From positions 1 to 64,000 of the forward strand of contig CALAQT010000034.1 of the NCBI GenBank assembly GCA_937888775.1: a stretch of 64,000 bases of DNA, in the 5' to 3' direction. A program made the position numbers and the translations under genes. The notes beneath the pieces were generated by a model that had not been told where the DNA came from, ran no database searches, and worked only from the letters and a program-made list of their open reading frames with translations. Positions 1 through 8,563 of this stretch are shown here, in pieces. The first letter of the stretch is position 1; each line of letters opens with the position of its first letter. The DNA comes from an uncultured Actinomycetes bacterium. GTDB lineage: Bacteria; Actinomycetota; Thermoleophilia; Solirubrobacterales; Solirubrobacteraceae.

Positions 1-2
1 TC

Positions 3-146
3 GCCATCGCCGGCGCCTACGAGTCGCTCTCCCTGTGGTGGCACGAGCATCCCGACGTTCCCCCCGAGGAGCTGGCGGATTGGCTCCTCGACTTGATCTG
101 GCCCGGACTGGAGCAGCTCATCGCGCAGCTCGCTGCCTCATCCTGA
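3..146 (+). CDS. TetR-family regulator, C-terminal end (partial)
   Basis: The 5' end lies outside the window. The 47 residues visible carry a WWxxHPD segment followed by an Asp/Glu-Leu-Ala-x-Trp-Leu stretch and a WPGLEQL ending. This is typical of the C-terminal ligand/dimerisation domain of actinobacterial TetR regulators. It stops at TGA 144-146. The DNA-binding domain cannot be seen, so the family call rests on the tail only. The first direct repeat with the tRNA half begins just after the stop, so this gene probably marks the flank of an insertion. Confidence 0.6.
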   Translation, partial: AIAGAYESLSLWWHEHPDVPPEELADWLLDLIWPGLEQLIAQLAASS

Positions 147-153
147 CGCAAGC

Positions 154-283
154 ACGTGGCGCGAAAAGCGGCCGCACCAGCCGCTCTCAAGGCTGCCGTG
201 CCCCCTCCACGAATCCAGCCCACGTGCAGGCACTTCCGAGATGGCGAGACCCGGACTCGAACCGGGGACACCACGATTTTCAG
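154..283. repeat. 130-bp direct repeat, copy A (att-like)
   Basis: This stretch matches 10178-10306 closely. Shared blocks include GTGGCGCGAAAA, a CAGGCACTTCCGAGATGGCG block and the tRNA 3' half at 242-283. Both copies point the same way, so they are direct repeats about 10 kb apart. Duplicated tRNA 3' ends are what tRNA-targeting integrases leave behind, which makes this an attL/attR-type boundary or the scar of an earlier insertion. Confidence 0.7.
242..283 (-). other. tRNA 3' half (tRNA-Phe-like), not a complete tRNA
   Basis: On the minus strand this reads as the 3' half of a tRNA: anticodon loop CTGAAAA (GAA anticodon), the 3' anticodon-stem strand, a five-base variable region GTGTC, a T stem-loop with TTCGAGT, and an acceptor 3' strand TCTCGCC plus discriminator A. 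No matching 5' half (GGCGAGA acceptor strand and D arm) follows at higher coordinates, so it cannot be a functional tRNA. The identity (Phe, GAA) is inferred from the loop alone. The same half recurs at 10265-10306. Confidence 0.7.
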
Positions 284-393
284 GGACGGGTAACTGGGCC
301 AGGAAAAGCCAGAAAAGTCCTGCAAATCGGCGGTTCGCGGGTCAAGCGCGCCATGCCTCGATACCCGTGGTTGCCGGTAGTTGCCGGCGGCTT

Positions 394-421
394 AAGGACG
401 TGGCGGCGCCGCCACGTCCTT
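394..421. terminator. 28-bp perfect palindrome followed by TTT
   Basis: Two 14-base arms (AAGGACGTGGCGGC and its exact complement) meet with no spacer, and the right arm runs into a short T run. It could end transcription from either side. The motif AAGGACGTGGCG also occurs beside the second direct repeat (about 10174), so the palindrome may be part of the repeated att neighbourhood rather than a gene terminator. Confidence 0.5.
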
Positions 422-618
422 TTCGGCCAGCGCCCCGTGCCCAAACCTCCGGGCGCCGCGCGGCCGGCGAAACGAGAGCGCAGGTCGGCCCCCGACGGCC
501 TCGCTCAGCTTCTTGCATCCCGCGATGCTCCCAGAGCCCGCCCGGGGCAAGCGCTCACGTCGCATCACGGTTTTGGCACCCTTCACCCTACGCGAGTCCG
601 GAATCGAGTTTTCGAACC

Positions 619-795
619 CTACGCGCTCCGCAGCGCCGTCCACCAGTCCTCGGGGTCGCTCAGGCGCGCGCCGCCCGAGCCCGTCGCGCGGTGCGGTGCG
701 CGGCCGCGCTCCAGCACTCGGCCGCTGCCCGGGTCGAGGATCAGAACCTTCGTCTCCTGCGTGGAGCAGTCGACACCAGCCACGAGCGTCTTCAT
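619..795 (-). pseudogene. xylB: Xylulokinase, N-terminal fragment
   Basis: From ATG at 795 the minus strand encodes 58 residues beginning [18 protein letters not shown], the phosphate-1 loop of FGGY carbohydrate kinases, followed by the family's SDPEDWW block. It ends at TAG 619-621, whereas full xylulokinases are about 480 residues, so nearly 90% is missing. A ribosome site (CACAGGAGGG) sits just upstream of the ATG. It is divergent from xylA with about 108 bases between starts, the common xylB-xylA promoter layout. The break lies between the tRNA-half repeat and xylA, so the gene was most likely cut by insertion and deletion at the island boundary. Confidence 0.8.
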
Positions 796-903
796 GTCCC
801 TCCTGTGGTTCCCTGCCCAGCGTTGGCCTATTGTGATGGACAGCGGACCGGCGCCTTACGTCGCGCACCGGACCGACGACAGACCGAGGAGCGGAGACCG
901 ACC

Positions 904-2064
904 GTGACCGCATACGAGCCGCGACCCGAGCATCGCTTCAGCTTCGGGCTGTGGACGCTCGGCAACGTCGGGCGCGATCCCTTCGGCGATCCGACGCGTG
1001 CGCCCGTGGATCCGATCGACACCGTCAAGCTCCTCGGCCAGCTGGGGGCCTGGGGCGTGAGCCTGCACGACAACGATCTCGTGCCGTTCGACGCCTCGCC
1101 AGCGGAGCGCGATCGAATCGTCGCGCGCTTCAGCGCGGCCGTGGCGGACGCGGGCATGTGCGTCCCGATGGCCACCACCAACCTCTTCACTCACCCCGTC
1201 TTCAAGGATGGGGCGTTCACGTCCAACGACCGCGACGTGCGTCGTTTCGCCCTGCAGAAGACGATGCGCGCGATCGACCTCGGCGTCGAGCTCGGGGCCA
1301 CTACCTTCGTGCTGTGGGGCGGCCGCGAGGGCAGCGAGGTCACGGTCGCCAAGCCGCCAATCGACGCGTTCACCCGGTACCTGGAGGCGATCGACTTCCT
1401 CTGCGGCTACGTGCGCGATCAGGGCTACGAGCTGCGCCTGGCGATCGAGCCCAAGCCGAACGAGCCGCGCGGCGACTCGTTCCTTGCCACGGTCGCCCAC
1501 GCGCTCACCTTCATCGACCATCTCCAGCACCGCGAGATGGTCGGCGTCAACCCCGAGGTGGCCCACGAGACGATGGCCGGCCTCAACTTCGTGCATGCGG
1601 TCGCGCTTGCCCTGTGGGCCGGCAAGCTCTTCCACATCGACCTCAACGCCCAGCGGATGAGTCGCTTCGACCAGGACCTGCGCTTCGGCCAGGAGGACAT
1701 CAAGGAGGCGTTCCTGCTCGTGCGCCTACTCGAGACCTCTGGCTACGCGGGTCCGCGCCACTTCGACGCGCACGCGCTGCGCGTGGAGGATCAGGATGGG
1801 GTGGCAGAGTTCGCCCGCGGCTGCATGCGCACGTACCTGATCCTCGCCGAGAAGGCCCTCGAGTTCGACTCCGATCCCCGCGTAGCCGAGGCTCTCGCGG
1901 CCGCTCAGGTGCCCGCACTCGCAGCGGCGACCATCGGCCCTTACACGCCGGAGGCCGCCCACGCCCTCAGCCAGGAGGCGTTCGCACTCGATGCCCTGGC
2001 GGCGAGGGGCGCGGGCCACGAGCGAATCGATCAGCTGGTGGTGGAGCATCTGCTCGGCGTGTAG
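904..2064 (+). CDS. xylA: Xylose isomerase
   Basis: This cytoplasmic enzyme interconverts D-xylose and D-xylulose (and glucose/fructose) using two divalent metals. The GTG start at 904 follows a GAGGAGCGGAG ribosome site and gives 386 residues, the length of Streptomyces-type class I enzymes. Visible motifs are the SLHDNDL segment with catalytic His and Asp near residues 54-57, the [11 protein letters not shown] metal and lysine loop, the NPEVAHE helix and the HIDLNAQ metal site. The neighbouring xylB is only a 58-codon stub, so a complete xylose pathway would need a xylulokinase elsewhere. Confidence 0.95.
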   Translation: MTAYEPRPEHRFSFGLWTLGNVGRDPFGDPTRAPVDPIDTVKLLGQLGAWGVSLHDNDLVPFDASPAERDRIVARFSAAVADAGMCVPMATTNLFTHPVFKDGAFTSNDRDVRRFALQKTMRAIDLGVELGATTFVLWGGREGSEVTVAKPPIDAFTRYLEAIDFLCGYVRDQGYELRLAIEPKPNEPRGDSFLATVAHALTFIDHLQHREMVGVNPEVAHETMAGLNFVHAVALALWAGKLFHIDLNAQRMSRFDQDLRFGQEDIKEAFLLVRLLETSGYAGPRHFDAHALRVEDQDGVAEFARGCMRTYLILAEKALEFDSDPRVAEALAAAQVPALAAATIGPYTPEAAHALSQEAFALDALAARGAGHERIDQLVVEHLLGV

Positions 2065-2085
2065 GTGGGCTCGTCGCTCTGACTC

Positions 2086-2240
2086 TCAGGCCAGATGCGG
2101 CATGACCTCAGCGGCGATCAGCTCGAGATGGTCAACGTCATCAAGGTCGATCACCTGCAGGTAGGCGCGCTGGGAGCCAGCCTCGGCGAAGGCCGCCAGC
2201 CGCTCGATGACCTCGGTGGGGCTGCCCGCGGCACCGGTGC
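2086..2240 (-). pseudogene. LLM-class F420-dependent oxidoreductase, C-terminal remnant
   Basis: The last 51 codons of a broken gene survive up to the IS end at 2241. The residues (TGAAGSPTEVIERL, then AYLQVIDLDDVDHLELIAAE and a VMPHL ending) fit the C-terminal end of luciferase-like F420-dependent oxidoreductases. The upstream part is not found on the other side of the IS, so the insertion was accompanied by a deletion. The family call is based on the tail alone. Confidence 0.6.
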
Positions 2241-3442
2241 TGTGGGGTGCATAAACCCGATCGGGCACGGTTCTAGGCCGCGACGGTGTACTCGTGGATG
2301 AGGCCGCCGAGCCGGTCCTGCCTGTGGATCGTGGAGGCTGGTGGGCTTGTCGTGGTTGGCGGCGGGTGCCGGGGTTCGGGGGGTGCGAGTTCGAGCGCCC
2401 GGTGGGGCCTGTGGGTGTTGTAGTGGTCGACGAACTCGGCAAGCATGTGTTGTAGGTGCCGGCGGTTCGGGATCAGGATCCAATCGAGGCACTCGCGTCT
2501 GATGGTGCCGACGAATCGCTCGGCGACGGCGTTGGCCTTTGGGGACCTGACCGGTGTGCGGATCACACGGACGCCCTCGGCGTTGAACGCCGTGTCGAAG
2601 GCGCGCGTGAACTTGCCGTCGTTGTCGCGGATCAAGAACTCCAGGGGTCGCTCGCGTTCGGGGAGCGAGGACACGAAGTTCCTCGCTTGCTGGGTCGTCC
2701 ATGCGCCGTGTGGGTTCTCGGTCAGGCCGGCGAGGTGCACGCGCCGGGTTGAGAGCTCGATGAAGAACAGCACGTAGATCCGTCGCAGCGTGATGGTGTC
2801 GACCGTGAAGAAGTCGCACGCGATGATGCTCTGCGCCTGTCCGCGGATGAACTCGCGCCACGACGGCCCGCGACGCTCTCCGGCAGGTCCGACCCCGGCG
2901 CCGGAAAGGATCTTACGGACGCTCGTCGGGGAGATCTGGATCCCGAGGCCAAGCATCTCGCCGACGATCCGCCGATACCCCCACCGCGGGTTCTCCCGCG
3001 CGAGCCGCAGCACCAGGCCGCGAACCTCCCGGCTGACCTTGGGGCGCCCGGGACGCCGCCCCGGATACCTCCACCGGCGCGCCACGACCCGCCGGTGCCA
3101 TCCGAGCAGCGTTTCCGGGGTGACGAAGAACGAGCTCCACCGCGCCCGCGGGAGCAGCCGGCTCGCCGCAGCCAAGAACGCACGGTCAGCAGGTCGAAGT
3201 GCCGGGCGTGATATCTGCCGGCGCAGCACAGCAAGCTCATGGCGCAGGACGACGATCTCAAGCCCCTTGTATTCAGACGAGCGGAAGCACAGCAACACGA
3301 GCGCCATCCCGCGTCCGAACAGCACATACAGGAACGACGCCAGCACCGATCCCTCCCATCATCGATAGAGCCAGCGACATTACGGGCTAGAAGGACTCCA
3401 GACCGCCCACCCGGACGCACGATCGGGTTTATGCACCCCACA
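2241..3442 (-). mobile_element. Complete IS (IS3/IS481-like) with perfect 23-bp inverted ends
   Basis: Inverted repeats at 2241-2263 (starting TGTGGGGTGCATAAACC) and 3420-3442 are exact complements over 23 bases. They enclose 1202 bp with one transposase gene on the minus strand. No convincing target duplication is seen (flanks GGTGC and CCCGT). The left end abuts a truncated oxidoreductase gene. A diverged copy of one end lies at 4326, so this family has inserted here more than once. Confidence 0.9.
2273..3346 (-). CDS. DDE transposase (integrase-core, IS3/IS481 superfamily)
   Basis: The 357-residue protein moves the surrounding IS. It starts at GTG 3346 (MLASFLYVLFGRG). The DDE triad is visible: CDFFTVD, then IRDNDGKF about 90 residues later, then AVAERFVGT. 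The C-terminal VDHYNTHRPH segment is characteristic of rve-type transposases. The N-terminal part (RWGYRRIVGEMLGLG) is the HTH_21-like region. The reading frame is uninterrupted and the IS ends are intact, so the element may be active. Confidence 0.9.
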   Translation of the reverse strand: MLASFLYVLFGRGMALVLLCFRSSEYKGLEIVVLRHELAVLRRQISRPALRPADRAFLAAASRLLPRARWSSFFVTPETLLGWHRRVVARRWRYPGRRPGRPKVSREVRGLVLRLARENPRWGYRRIVGEMLGLGIQISPTSVRKILSGAGVGPAGERRGPSWREFIRGQAQSIIACDFFTVDTITLRRIYVLFFIELSTRRVHLAGLTENPHGAWTTQQARNFVSSLPERERPLEFLIRDNDGKFTRAFDTAFNAEGVRVIRTPVRSPKANAVAERFVGTIRRECLDWILIPNRRHLQHMLAEFVDHYNTHRPHRALELAPPEPRHPPPTTTSPPASTIHRQDRLGGLIHEYTVAA

Positions 3443-3634
3443 CCCGTCCTCGCTGGCCTGTTGGACAACGTCGAAGCGCCCAGGCTGAAGCCCGCGAAGC
3501 CACCTGAACCGCCCGGCTTGTGTGGAGCTTGCCGAAGTGAACGTGCGTGTTTCTACGGGCTTCGATCGAGCGGCCTAGAACTAGATTTGATCGATAGTGC
3601 AATAACGCTCGACGGTCCAAGGGAGAGTCCTCAG

Positions 3635-4216
3635 ATGAGCACAACCACGCCCGCACCCAACGCACCGGTCGGCGATGCCGCGCGTGTCGCGACGGCGCCG
3701 ATGACGGACGTGCCGAGCGCGTCCTCGACGCGTGAAACCGCGGCCAGGTACGTCTGGGCGGTCACCCGGCTGTGCATGGGCTGGGTTTTTCTGTGGCCCT
3801 TCCTCGACAAGATGTTCGGGCTCGGCCACGGAACCCCCTCGGCGAGTGCGTGGATCGACGGCGGCAATCCGACGAAGGCCTTTCTAAGCGGCTCCGTCGG
3901 CCCGTTCTCCAGCATCTATCACAGCATCGCCGGCGCTGGATGGGTCAACTGGCTGTTCATGGTCGGCCTGATCGCGATCGCCGTCTCGCTGCTCCTCGGG
4001 GTCTTCATGCGTCTCGCGTGCGGAGCCGGCGCTCTGCTGGTGCTGCTGATGTGGAGCGCGACGCTGCCGCCCGAAGACGACGTCTTCATGGACAACCACA
4101 TCATCTACGCCCTGCTCCTGGTCGGCCTCGCCCTAGTTGGCGCCGGGAACACACTCGGAATTGGGCGCTGGTGGGCACGCACCAACCTCGTCAGACGCTT
4201 CACCTGGCTCTCCTGA
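3635..4216 (+). CDS. DoxX-family membrane protein
   Basis: The 193-residue protein has an N-terminal hydrophilic tail and about four membrane segments. Its FLDKMFGLGHGTPSASAWI block is the signature of DoxX-like proteins (thiosulfate:quinone oxidoreductase large-subunit relatives). The start ATG 3635 follows GGGAGAG. A periplasm-facing redox role is known for some relatives, but the substrate cannot be read from sequence. The gene sits between a complete IS and a remnant of a related IS, so it could have been carried or isolated by these elements. Confidence 0.75.
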   Translation: MSTTTPAPNAPVGDAARVATAPMTDVPSASSTRETAARYVWAVTRLCMGWVFLWPFLDKMFGLGHGTPSASAWIDGGNPTKAFLSGSVGPFSSIYHSIAGAGWVNWLFMVGLIAIAVSLLLGVFMRLACGAGALLVLLMWSATLPPEDDVFMDNHIIYALLLVGLALVGAGNTLGIGRWWARTNLVRRFTWLS

Positions 4217-4325
4217 GTCCTCTAGTGAGCGACGCGCCAGCGCTACCCCAGACGGTCGGTCAAGCTGCACTTCTTGACGTTCGGTTCGGGCTCTTCTTCG
4301 ACTGATGGCGCGCCACACGTCAGCC

Positions 4326-4462
4326 TGTGGGGTGCATAAAGCCGATCGCGCCCGTTGATGAAGGCGTTTTGGGCTGATCGAGCCCGTAATGTCGCCGGCT
4401 CTGTCCGTCGGGGAGGGGTCGGTGCTGGTGTCGTTGCTGTACGTGATGTGCTGGCGTCGCAA
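4326..4462 (+). mobile_element. Remnant of a second copy of the IS: one end plus transposase start
   Basis: Bases 4326-4348 match the 23-bp IS end with one substitution. Downstream, a GCCCGTAATGTCGC block and a GTG at 4422 encode MLVSLLYVMCW, matching the start of the complete transposase (MLASFLYVLFG). Similarity stops after about 15 codons. It is a 5' fragment of a related but diverged IS, oriented rightward. Confidence 0.75.
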
Positions 4463-4508
4463 CTTCACGCCACGACCAGATCGTGGCCACGGGCGACGCC
4501 CGCGGCGC

Positions 4509-5054
4509 TCAAGTCTGCTCATAGGTCGGGACGATCAGTGCGCGGGCCAAGGTGTGGCTGAAGAGGTTGAACCCCAGGATGGCCGGAGCGGCGTCGGCGC
4601 CGATGCCGAGCTTCTCCAGGTCCACGGCGTGCACCGCGAGCACGTAGCGGTGGGGGCCGTGGCCGGCGGGGGGAGCAGCGCCGATGTAGCGGGCGCTGCC
4701 GGCGTCATTGCGGAGCGTGATCGCCCCGGCGGGCAGGTCTGGGCTGCCGGGGCTGCCGGCACCGGCGGGCAGTTCGGTGACGTCGGCCGGGATGTCGGCG
4801 ACCGCCCAGTGCCAGAACCCGCTCCCGGTCGGCGCGTCGGGGTCGTAGCAGGTCACCGCAAAGCTCTCGGTGTCGGCCGGGAAGCCCGACCAGGACAGCT
4901 GCGGGGAGAGGTCCTCGCCGCCGGCGCCCATGACGCCGGAGACCTGCGGCGGGGACAGCGGTTGCCCGTCGACGATGTCGGTGCTGGTCAGCGTGAAGGA
5001 AGGAACCTTGGGCAGAAACGCATATGGCAACTCGGGTCGCTTGGTCGTAGTCAT
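4509..5054 (-). CDS. YbhB/YbcL-family (PEBP, Raf-kinase-inhibitor-like) protein
   Basis: The 181-residue cytoplasmic protein of the phosphatidylethanolamine-binding family shows the two ligand-pocket signatures: [20 protein letters not shown] and a [15 protein letters not shown] block. The middle [20 protein letters not shown] loop is standard for bacterial YbhB proteins. Physiological role is unknown for most bacterial members. The start ATG 5054 is preceded on the minus strand by GAAGGACTC. Confidence 0.9.
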   Translation of the reverse strand: MTTTKRPELPYAFLPKVPSFTLTSTDIVDGQPLSPPQVSGVMGAGGEDLSPQLSWSGFPADTESFAVTCYDPDAPTGSGFWHWAVADIPADVTELPAGAGSPGSPDLPAGAITLRNDAGSARYIGAAPPAGHGPHRYVLAVHAVDLEKLGIGADAAPAILGFNLFSHTLARALIVPTYEQT

Positions 5055-5145
5055 TGCGAGTCCTTCCGTCGAAGGTCATCGGCCGCCCGCGGGCAACGCG
5101 CCATCTGGCGCGCTGCACAATATAGGGGGCGCCCGGCCGGCAACC

Positions 5146-5448
5146 TCATCCACACGCGCCCTCCCGAACCGGACACCCGGCTAACGCTATCCCCACAAGC
5201 GCAACCAGAACAAGCACCCCGCCAGCGAGCAAGCGGCCCGACGCGAGCGGGCGTGGCCTAACGACCTCGGCTCGCACTGCCAATACGACCAAGACCAGCG
5301 GCGCCGCCAAGACCCCCCGCCTTCCTAGTAGTGCCCCACCGCAGAACGCTAAGATCGCCCACGCCCCGAGGATGACTCCGAGCGGAGCCCACAATGCCAT
5401 GACAGCCACGAACACCGCGGTCGCGGCGACCAACATCCCACCTGTCAA
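5146..5448 (-). CDS. Small hydrophobic membrane protein (hypothetical)
   Basis: A 100-residue frame from TTG 5448 is very rich in Ala, Val, Leu and Gly and would form three short membrane segments separated by Arg-rich turns. No family is recognised. In GC-rich DNA such frames can arise by chance, and the TTG start has no strong ribosome site, so the call is tentative. Confidence 0.35.
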   Translation of the reverse strand: MTGGMLVAATAVFVAVMALWAPLGVILGAWAILAFCGGALLGRRGVLAAPLVLVVLAVRAEVVRPRPLASGRLLAGGVLVLVALVGIALAGCPVREGACG

Positions 5449-5496
5449 CGCGGACCGGGGACGAGACGGGGGATCCCGGTTTCGTAGCGGCCTCGT

Positions 5497-5664
5497 TCAG
5501 CACCCGCCCCCTTCCCTTCTTTTTAGCGCCATGCAATATGGGTTGCCCCGCTTCGCTTCATTTTTGAGTTCATAGCCCACGACGGTGTTTTCCAAGAATT
5601 CTTTGGCGCCTCTGTACCATTCACCAAATTCCTCCCGAGTTTCACGCGCGCAGTTGCTGCGAGG
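5497..5664 (-). pseudogene. Gene fragment in an AT-richer patch
   Basis: After an in-frame TAA (5665-5667) the minus strand is open for 56 codons with protein-like content (a REEFGEWYRGAKEFLENTVV stretch, then YELKNEAKRGNPYC) ending in TGA 5497. There is no start codon upstream in frame. Base composition is clearly lower in GC than the neighbours, which suggests a foreign origin. No family is recognised. Confidence 0.25.
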
Positions 5665-5667
5665 TTA

Positions 5668-6357
5668 AGGTAAGAATTTGTGGTCGGACTGACCACATAG
5701 TCCCGCGCGCGGGACTCGCGGTTCGCCCCTGACGTCCGCATCATTGATCGGCGCTTTTACGTCCTCGCACCACGGTAGACGCTCGCTGGGACCACTCGCC
5801 GCCGTCAAGCTCTAGCCATGTCGTGACGCGGCTAGGCCGAACGCCGCCGACCGGCCGCGACAGCTACGCCCACATGGGCCAGGCCCGGCCGAACGCCGCG
5901 CGGGGCTCGATCCACGCTATTTTCGTTTCCTCCATCTGCGCACGATCTGTGAAACAACCGGGTCTCGTGCCGACCAGCTCAACGTCCGCGGGCGGTCAAC
6001 CCAGCGTGCAAACGGTCGCCCCCGCAAACGAGAACACGGGAAAAGCCGGGATCAGCAGGACCCGAGCAGTGGCCGAAATCCGGTGCGAGAGCCCAACGCG
6101 CCTCAGCGAGACGTGGCCTCGATGACTCGAGCGTCACCCGAGAGACGAAGCGGGCCGCCTATTCGACCTAACCCGCGACGGACAGAGCGGGGACCTTCGT
6201 ACTGGCCGTCAGCGTCTAGCATTCGGCTGTGCTGAGCGAGCCGGCGCCCGGGGGGTTGCCGGGGGGAGTCCAGTTCGATTGTGGTCACGTGATCGGTGAG
6301 CACCGCAGCCTTCATCGACATCCAGGTGCAGGTCTACGCCATCTGCGCGGAGATGAT
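5668..6357. other. No convincing gene
   Basis: A short inverted repeat GTGGTC-GGAC-TGACCAC lies near 5680-5696. At 6321 a minus-strand ATG begins MKAAVLTDH, reminiscent of the start of a zinc-type alcohol dehydrogenase, but it degenerates within about 15 codons. Otherwise nothing supported is seen. Confidence 0.4.
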
Positions 6358-7239
6358 CTAGGCTCGCTCCCGCTCGCGCTGCTGCTCCCGCTCGGGCTGG
6401 GGTGTGGTGTATGCCGGTTCCTCCCCACGGGCGATGTCAAGGGTCCGCGCCAGGCCCCGTCGGACCTGCAGCTCCATCAGTCGCTGGACGACCATACGGG
6501 CCGACAGGACGACTGGGACCCACCGCGGCGAGACGATGCGCCGCGAGCGACGCGCGATCCCACGCTCGAGGGCGTCGATCGCCGGCTCGACTGGCGCGAC
6601 GGGCATGTGTCCGTGTCCGCCTAGCGGTAGTCTCGCGGCGGCTTCGGTGGCAAAGCCGCGGGATGTCATCTCTGTGTCGAGTTCGGCGTAGTAGGCCACC
6701 CCAACCCGCGCGCCCGACGGCCGCAGCTCGATGCGCAGCGAGTCGCCGAGCGACTCCACGGCAGCCTTGGAGGCGCAGTAGGCGGACATCAGCGGCATGT
6801 GGATCGCGGCGGCCACTGACGCCGTCACGAGGAAGTACCCCTGGGGATGGGAGACGTGGGGACCGGCGGCCCGCACGAGGTTGTAGGTCCCCATCAGGTT
6901 CACCGCAAAGGTGGCATCCCAGACTGCCGCATCGCCGTCGATGAGGGTCATCTGCGCGCCGATTCCCGCGTTGGCGATCGCGACGTCCAGGCCTCCGAGT
7001 TTGTCGACGGCTGCCTCGACCGCCTTCCCCATCTGGGCCCGGTCGGCGACGTTGCACTCAAACCAGGGCGCGTGATCGCATGTCGCGGCCACCTCGGCCA
7101 GCAGGTCGGGCTCCAACCCCAATAGGGCCACATGCGCGCCTCGCTCGTGCAGGCGCCGGGCGGTCAGGGCGCCGATTCCGCGTGCGGCGCCGGTGATCAG
7201 CACGCGTCGGCCCTGCAGGGATGGTTGGGCACGGCTCAT
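6358..7239 (-). CDS. Short-chain dehydrogenase/reductase (SDR)
   Basis: This 293-residue NAD(P)-dependent oxidoreductase has the Rossmann motif GAARGIG near residues 17-23, the NAG motif (AIANAGIG) and the catalytic Ser plus YxxxK (AYCASKAA). The C-terminal extension after residue 230 is long and basic. The ATG at 7239 overlaps the stop of the upstream gene by four bases (ATGA), so translation is coupled. It is the last gene of a three-gene operon headed by a TetR regulator; the substrate is unknown. Confidence 0.85.
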   Translation of the reverse strand: MSRAQPSLQGRRVLITGAARGIGALTARRLHERGAHVALLGLEPDLLAEVAATCDHAPWFECNVADRAQMGKAVEAAVDKLGGLDVAIANAGIGAQMTLIDGDAAVWDATFAVNLMGTYNLVRAAGPHVSHPQGYFLVTASVAAAIHMPLMSAYCASKAAVESLGDSLRIELRPSGARVGVAYYAELDTEMTSRGFATEAAARLPLGGHGHMPVAPVEPAIDALERGIARRSRRIVSPRWVPVVLSARMVVQRLMELQVRRGLARTLDIARGEEPAYTTPQPEREQQRERERA

Positions 7240-7919
7240 TGGCGTGGCTCCTGTGTCTGACGGCGGTTGGTGATGGATTGAAGGGCCCGCATCGAGCGTG
7301 ACGGCGGGCCGGGGGGCAATAGGTCGGGCTGAATGCGGAGGGCGTTGGCGGTCATGGCCAGCATCTCGTAGTGGCCGACGAGCAGGCACATCTCGATCAG
7401 CTCAGCGTCGGACAGCATGGCCCGAAGCGGGCGCCAAAGCTCGTCGGGAAGCGTGCTCTCGACGTGCAGCGCATCGGCGGCGCCCAGGAGCAGGGTGCGC
7501 CGGGGAGACCAGCCCTCCGCGCTCGGACCCCGTCCCACGCGCTCGATCTCCTCAGCACTCAGTCCTGCCAGCTGGCCCAGGCGCTGGTGGTGTTGCCACT
7601 CGTAGTCACAGCTGCAGTTGTGCGCCACGCGCAGGATCAGCAGCTCGCTGTCGATGCGCGGCAGCACGCCGCCGGGCATCAGTGCGCTGGCGAAGCGCAG
7701 CCACTTGCGAAACACCCCACGGTGGCGCGCGAGCGTGGTGAAGATGTTCGGCGGCCCACCGCCGGTCAGGGCACCGATCAGCCGGGTGATGGCGAAGTTC
7801 AGGCGGCCGATGTCCTCAGGCCCGCCCGGGGTGATGCGGGCGAGCTGGCCGGAGGCCACCGGCCGGCCGGGAGCCCTCTCACCGTCGGTGAGACGATCCT
7901 CCGAAGAGCAGGCGCTCAT
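7236..7919 (-). CDS. Carboxymuconolactone decarboxylase / AhpD-fold protein
   Basis: The 227-residue protein is mostly helical. Its VAHNCSCDYEWQHHQRLG segment corresponds to the CxxC-x-x-H active-site region of CMD/AhpD proteins, here with a Cys-x-Cys spacing. The PRIDSELLILRVAH lead-in and an LLVGHYEMLAM segment also fit the family. It overlaps its neighbours by four bases on each side, so all three genes form one translation-coupled operon. A role in oxidative or aromatic-ring metabolism is inferred from family membership only. Confidence 0.75.
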   Translation of the reverse strand: MSACSSEDRLTDGERAPGRPVASGQLARITPGGPEDIGRLNFAITRLIGALTGGGPPNIFTTLARHRGVFRKWLRFASALMPGGVLPRIDSELLILRVAHNCSCDYEWQHHQRLGQLAGLSAEEIERVGRGPSAEGWSPRRTLLLGAADALHVESTLPDELWRPLRAMLSDAELIEMCLLVGHYEMLAMTANALRIQPDLLPPGPPSRSMRALQSITNRRQTQEPRQ

Positions 7920-8563
7920 GCCGACCTGCGGACGGGCAGCCCGGCGGAGCGGAGATGATCGGCGGCGAGGCCAATGATTGGCTCGCGCAGCCCGGCCAGC
8001 TCGTCAAAGGCGCCGGTTGCGACCCGCACCGTGACCAGCGAGGAGATGGCTCCGACCAGCGCCTCGCAGGCAAATCGCTGGCGCGCATCGTCCTCCGCGC
8101 CGAACACCTCGGCGATGACGTCAACGAAACGCGTGTAGACCGCGTGGCGTCGTTGCAGGGCCTGCGGCCCTGCCGCGTATACCTCGATCAGGAAGGTCCG
8201 GGCGAACGCGCGCTCGTCGGCCAAAAGGGCGAGGTAGACGTCCAGCGCCTGTCCGAAGCGCTCGAGCGGGTCGCCGGGGAGAGACTCGAGTACCTGACCG
8301 AGGCCATCGACCATGATCTCGACGCCGGCGTCATAAGCCGCGAGGAAGCAATCCTCCTTGTTCTCAAACTGCTCGTAGAAGGCCTTGGTGGACACGCCGG
8401 CCCGGGCCACCACGTCGGCCACCGACATCCGTGCGAAGCCCCGATCCGCCACGACCTCGGCCATGGCGTCGAGGATGCGCCCGCGCTGGGAGGCACGCAC
8501 CTGCGCCCGCGTGAGGCGGTGGCGCCCCCTGGGCAGGGGCGTGACATCACGCGGGGGCGCCAT
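7916..8563 (-). CDS. TetR-family transcriptional regulator
   Basis: The 215-residue protein starts at ATG 8563. Residues 25-75 form the TetR HTH, with FARMSVADVVARAGVSTKAFYEQFENKEDCF as the clear signature (read in two pieces: recognition helix STKAFYEQF and turn KEDCF). It heads the operon with the AhpD-like and SDR genes and probably represses it. The AT-richer stretch 8571-8605 just upstream is the natural operator/promoter site. Confidence 0.88.
   Translation of the reverse strand: MAPPRDVTPLPRGRHRLTRAQVRASQRGRILDAMAEVVADRGFARMSVADVVARAGVSTKAFYEQFENKEDCFLAAYDAGVEIMVDGLGQVLESLPGDPLERFGQALDVYLALLADERAFARTFLIEVYAAGPQALQRRHAVYTRFVDVIAEVFGAEDDARQRFACEALVGAISSLVTVRVATGAFDELAGLREPIIGLAADHLRSAGLPVRRSA

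Noticed and set aside
241..903. In-frame upstream extension of xylA by more than 200 codons, starting [11 protein letters not shown]
   Set aside because: It reads through the tRNA half, the palindrome and the xylB stub. Xylose isomerases are about 387 residues and GTG 904 has a good ribosome site.
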